A stretch of 64,000 nt of DNA from Escallonia rubra. Its lineage: Eukaryota; Streptophyta; Magnoliopsida; Escalloniales; Escalloniaceae. The translations under genes were made by a program, and so were the position numbers. The DNA lies in contig JAVXUO010002860.1 of assembly GCA_033065855.1 (NCBI GenBank), positions 434,001-498,000 of the forward strand, in the 5' to 3' direction. Shown here one piece after another: positions 59,651-64,000 of the stretch. Each line of letters opens with the position of its first letter. The stretch's first letter is position 1. Below the pieces are notes generated by a model, which was not told the origin of the DNA, searched no databases, and saw only the letters and a list, made by a program, of their open reading frames with translations.

Positions 59651-62381
59651 TTACCAAGCACCTCGTCCCCCTCTTGTTCTGTCATGCATCTCAGCTGCCC
59701 TCTCCTCTTTCAGCTTCTCCATAATTTTGAGTACATCGGGATTGAAGAAACGGTCACGGACGAGCTTCCTTTCTTCGGCTTGTATCTCCTTGATAGCACT
59801 AGGATATGGGTTTGGAGGAGGCTTCTTCCCTTGAAGACGTGCTATTTGCCTCAACCGACCATATGCCTTATTTTCTCCTTTTTTCTCCAGCCGGTATTCC
59901 ATCTATATAAAAAGTGGCTCTTAGTTCCTTATTTTTAATGGGGTGTGGGGGAGGGTGGGGGGATCAGTAACAAAGATGTTATGGCACTGAGACACTTCAA
60001 AGCTGAATTACTTACATCAGCCATAGCCATAGCTTCCTCCTCAGTCACTCCCTGCTCCTTCAAGTCGAGCACCCGACAACCAAATACACGTGCCGGTGGG
60101 GGGTCAAAATCGCAAAACCTATAGTAACATGATGTATATGTAAAGTTACTGGTCAGGTTGAAGCTTCTTATTACAAAGCAAAAGTAGTCTTCTAGTACAT
60201 AGATACGAGAGTAGTCTTGTATGAGAACAGCATGTATCACGTTTAACTGAATCAGCAAACATAACCAAATCAACTTATTCTTCATATAGTAGTATCACTT
60301 GATATGTCAATGACATATATCAATCGACTGTAACTCAATAAGATTCATCACGAACTGTAATTGTTCTTTAACTTACACTTTTAAGGCAAGCCTTGACTTG
60401 GAGGTCACAAGTTTGAAAAGCCGAAACAGACTCTTCAGAAAGCAAAGGTGAAGGCTGCATACATCTAACGTTCCCCAAACCCGGCCATAACGGGAGCCTC
60501 ATTCACTTCATTGGCTCTTTTGTTATGCACAAGATCAGTATGGATTGGGGTTCTCCTTATTATGACTATATTAATTAATGCATTGTCAAGAATCAAGATT
60601 GCATAAGAACGTAATCCCAAAAGTTCACTTGTAGAACTTGTTTTATCAAGTTGGCTGAAGTGGTGATAATCAGCTGAGCTGATATCAGCTCCTCATGGAG
60701 TTACATTATTCAAAGTTCAGAATTACATAAACAGTTCATATAGCCTATATATCTCAATCAGCATGTATAGATGCTTTAAATAAGGAGTTCAGCGTTCATT
60801 GTTATAATACCAAATAATTAGTACAACTCGTCTTCATTTCACATCAAGCAATACAATGGCCAAGGAGACAAACAGTAATCTCATAGTATACATAGACTTC
60901 TCAAACACTTAAATCTACACATTAAAGTATCTATTCATGCCATCTTACATGCGTGTCAAACCACAATCCTGACACGTATACCAACCCATTTCACAAAGAA
61001 TCATCCAATCCTACACATTTCTTGCACACAGAGTCAAATTTGTGTTGAGCACAACTAACCAATACTCTCTTTCCCCAGTCTCACAGTTACTTTCAGATTT
61101 AAAAGCGCGTCTATTTAGCTTTCTACCTATACACAACAATAACAAGTTTAAAGCAGGGAAAGAACTTGAGGCAGCTTAGCAATTTTAACAAGCATGCATA
61201 ACCAATAAAAAAAATTGAACTGGTTCCTGGTAATGGAAGGAAAACATTATTAGAGAGGAATAGCAGTACTTGAAAGCATCCTCATATTTCGAATCTGGAT
61301 GTTTCTTATAAAACTTCTTAATGTAAACATCCTCAGGGAGACTGATCGGCTTAACTTTGCTCTCAGCACGCGGAAAATTCGCAGGTGGTGCCCTGGATGA
61401 TACAATTCACAAATTTAGAGACAATAATCTTGCCAAAAACATAGATTAGAAGAATGAAAGGCATTGGCTTATTGTCAAAGTAAACGAGACCAAAACTTTT
61501 AAATTAGCAAACCTAAAATCCACTGATGATAAGACCCAAATGAATAATTTTGTAATTTGAATGTATAAACAGTAAAACAAAATGGTTTTGACCTAAAATT
61601 TACACATCATATGACTAAAGAATTCAACATCCATGATTAATAATTGAGAATTCATTATCTCATTTCCCCCTATTGGCAAAAAAAAAAGAGAACAATATAC
61701 GATGGGTAGCCAAGAAAATGAAAACGGGTGATATACTAATCCAAACTAATCAAAAAGTTTAGAACCTTGAAATGGAGCCATTCAACAAATTGAAGAATAC
61801 AAAAATAATTTGAATTGGACTCATAACAAGACCAAAAAGAAGAATATCACACATTATTGCATAGACAATAAAATCGAATGATTTTGAACAACATCCCACA
61901 CATCATATGACCACGAACATCTAAGAGACATCGTTATAAAATAAATTATGAAAGGAAATGAAATTGGGTAACATACTATTTTAAATTGATGGAAAATTTA
62001 GTAATTTAATCAAGAAATGAAGCCAATCAACATGTTCAAGTGAAGAAGACTAAAAACCTAGATTCGACTCATTAAAAGCCAACAAATAAAACATTATCAT
62101 TTGATGGCATAGACAGTATAGCTAGTACAACGATTTTGCCACACAGAGACATTCGACAGACTTGATTATAGCAAAATTTATGGAAAAAAACATTAAAATA
62201 ATAATAATAATAATAATAATAAGTCGAATGCTATTCTAGATTAGTTGAAAAGCCAACTAATTCAATCATGAAAAAGGGTAACATACTGTTCCATGGCTTT
62301 GAGCCAAACAGGCTCGGCCATTGCCAACCCCTTGACAAGCTTCCTCGTTCTTGTCAGCAGATCACCTTTCATAAACGACAT
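59651..62381 (-). CDS. Mitochondrial small ribosomal subunit protein mS23
   Basis: Four exons on the minus strand: 62287-62381, 61270-61392, 60016-60118 and 59651-59902. They join in frame through GT-AG introns to 190 residues. Exon 1 reads MSFMKGDLLTRTRKLVKGLA, exon 2 PISLPEDVYIKKFYKKHPDS, exon 3 DPPPARVFGCRVLDLKEQG and exon 4 AYGRLRQIARLQGKKPPPNP, ending RGGRGAW. Order and length match the plant mS23 (MRP-S25 family) protein, a structural component of the mitochondrial small ribosomal subunit. The first residues are basic and could act as the import signal. The start is the first ATG of the family's conserved N-terminus. It is head-to-head with bL32m. Confidence 0.83.
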
Positions 62382-63497
62382 CGTTTCACCTGGTTCTGCA
62401 AAGGATAAGGAGAAATAAAAAATCCCAGAAACCTAAAAGATTTGCTTAATGTTTTCTCAGATAAAATGGAACCTTTCGGTTCTTGAATCTTGAAAAGAGG
62501 GCTTCTTTTCGAGTTTTAAGATAAGGGTCTTTTTCAAAGGAGAAAGAGAAGTGATATTACCAAATTGCGTACAGCTTCTACTAGTTGTTTTATATGCTAT
62601 ACTATTTGTATGTTTATTTGGCACAAGTCTATTTTTACTTGGAACTAGTGCTGCAACCCCCCCCCCCCTAACCCCCAACACATAATGAAAGCAAAATGAA
62701 GTGAACCTAAACCCTTTCTTCTTCAGCTCCTAAACCATCAGGTACGCCTCTTCCTTTCCCTCTCTGGCACTGAAACACAATTTTTCCCTCCCTTTCACTT
62801 TAATTATGTAAAAACAATCTCTTCAGATTTCTTCCTTTTCTCCAGTTTCTTTCCTAGGTCAATTTTAATCTGAATCTTACAAATTTGGGAAATATTCATT
62901 TTCTGCGCCTTACTTTGAAGGGTACATTTTATTCCTGTCATTCATAATATCTGGGTTGAGATGTGTAAGTACTGGGTTCTGAGTTGTACGAGGTAGTCAA
63001 GTCCCTTGCACACCTGATGTTTGATAAAAGGAAAAACTTGTAGCATATAATTTGATGCTTGTTGTATTGATATTACATTGAGGGTATTTACTATTTAGCA
63101 AATCAAGTATTGCGTACTTTATCAGTGGGAAGGTGTTGGGGTTATGTTGGTTGGTGGGGGGTCGGGGGGAGGGGGGGAATAGGAGGTGGAGTTAGGAAGG
63201 GTTGATGCTGGGAACATAAAGAACTCACTATGAGATACTTATGTTAAGGACTCTGAGTAAGAGTTTATGAGAATCTGAAGAAGTATTAGTGAATGTGCGA
63301 AGAGTTTGTTTACGACGGATGAATGACAATGAATGAACACTTTTCGATGGCTATGATGATGGAATTGGAAACTATTAAAATTTGGTTTTTCGCCTAATGT
63401 TGTGCATATGATTTTATTGCTTAAAGTGCAGCTATTTAGGTTAGCAGTATCTTCTCTCTCTCTCTCTCTCTGAACAACTTAAAAGTGAGCAGAAACA
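62382..63497. promoter_or_regulatory. Shared upstream region of mS23 and bL32m
   Basis: About 1.1 kb separates two divergent start codons. A telo-box-like 'ctaaaccctttcttc' lies at about 62708, a motif common in plant translation-gene promoters, next to a CT-rich stretch. The sequence 'catcaggtacgcc' near 62740 is a possible donor of a 5' untranslated exon of bL32m, with acceptors possible at 'gtgcag' (about 63430) or 'gagcag' (about 63493). A (CT)n tract is at 63451-63471. Exact transcript starts cannot be read from sequence. Confidence 0.5.
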
Positions 63498-63755
63498 ATG
63501 GCGTTGCGGATGGCGATACAAAGAAGTGCCCAGGGAAACATCGGATGCACATTAGGGCTCAGAAGATGGAATCACGCCATTGCTCAACCAGCACCGTTTG
63601 ATAGTTCGATGAGTCACATAGCCATAGCGCCACAACTGGTCTTGCCAGAAATTGATGAAAGATCTGAGGCCAGCAACAGTGCCATTGGTTTTGAATTTCC
63701 AAGTTTCCCTTTCGGAGGTGGGTCAATGGAGCTCATGGCTGTTCCCAAGAAGAAG
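63498..63755 (+). CDS. Mitochondrial large ribosomal subunit protein bL32m, first coding exon (partial)
   Basis: The ATG at 63498 opens 86 codons starting MALRMAIQRSAQGN, an arginine-rich presequence suited to mitochondrial import. They end GGSMELMAVPKKK, followed by the donor aag/gtgaga. ELMAVPKKK is the start of the conserved bL32 domain. The zinc-binding cysteine part expected in the next exon is not reached in the remaining 245 bases, so the gene continues beyond the window. Reading past the donor gives non-homologous residues, which supports the splice site. Confidence 0.85.
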
Positions 63756-64000
63756 GTGAGATCTCTTTTCATCCTTTGGCACCGAAGCAGTTTCCTTTTT
63801 CTATATTCTTAAGATCATGCCAATTTTTGTTTGTGGAGTTTGAAGATCTAGGTTTCCATTATTTTTGTTGTATAGTTCTGCTTTTGGGGCTTTCTGGCAG
63901 TACAATTACTTCTATTAGTCTGCAATGTGTTGTTAGGGCCTTCTTTTGGTTCGTAGTCTGCTATGCGAATTGAAATCCTTGTTAAGTTTTTTTGTTGGTT
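63756..64000 (+). other. Start of bL32m intron
   Basis: T-rich sequence after the gtgaga donor. No acceptor leading into a bL32-like frame is seen before the window ends. Confidence 0.7.

Noticed and set aside
59935-60285. 116-codon minus-strand frame with a hydrophobic start
   Set aside because: It is mS23 exon 3 read together with its flanking introns.

Overview
This is a stretch of nuclear DNA from a flowering plant, most likely a dicot. The evidence is GT-AG introns in recognisable plant genes, an R2R3-MYB of the MIXTA-like type, a plastid-targeted propeller protein, two nuclear genes for mitochondrial ribosomal proteins, and dense nesting of plant transposon classes (Helitrons, Mutator-like elements, hAT MITEs, Ty1/copia, Ty3/gypsy, LINE and SINE). 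No species can be named from the sequence.

Positions 1-46,000 are a tandem segmental array riddled with transposons. The repeated unit can be read as S1 - MYB - S2 - S3 - X - D. Unit 1 is cut by the left edge: Helitron copy A (5-3394), S3 (3395-5155), X (5156-7854), a complete but disabled copia element (7855-12763), D (12769-13735), then a LINE-derived retroposon and a SINE. Unit 2 holds the only MYB gene (17962-21461, three exons), with S1 just upstream, S2 downstream (22053-23801), a nested pair of Helitrons (23802-30139) and S3 (30140-30955). Unit 3 (30957 onward) has S1 joined directly to S2, so its MYB gene is gone. It keeps the Helitron-free empty site at 31609, is interrupted in S3 by a broken copia element (32106-38404) fused to a 5'-truncated Helitron (38405-44969), and resumes at D' (44970-45890).

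Five Mutator-like elements with clear 9-bp target duplications lie at 3459, 19144 (inside MYB intron 2), 22280, 39003 and 43556. A sixth, shorter one lies at 47810 inside a degraded gypsy gag. Two hAT MITEs with perfect 8-bp duplications are at 50972 and 52273.

The right end (55,500-64,000) is gene-rich: a single-exon plastid-targeted five-bladed-propeller protein on the minus strand (55526-56938), mitoribosomal mS23 on the minus strand (four exons, 59651-62381), and the first coding exon of mitoribosomal bL32m on the plus strand (63498-63755, continuing past the window). The last two are head-to-head across about 1.1 kb. I found no CRISPR array, virus, toxin system or clearly new biochemical system. 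The most informative content is the duplication history, which the nested insertions allow to be ordered.
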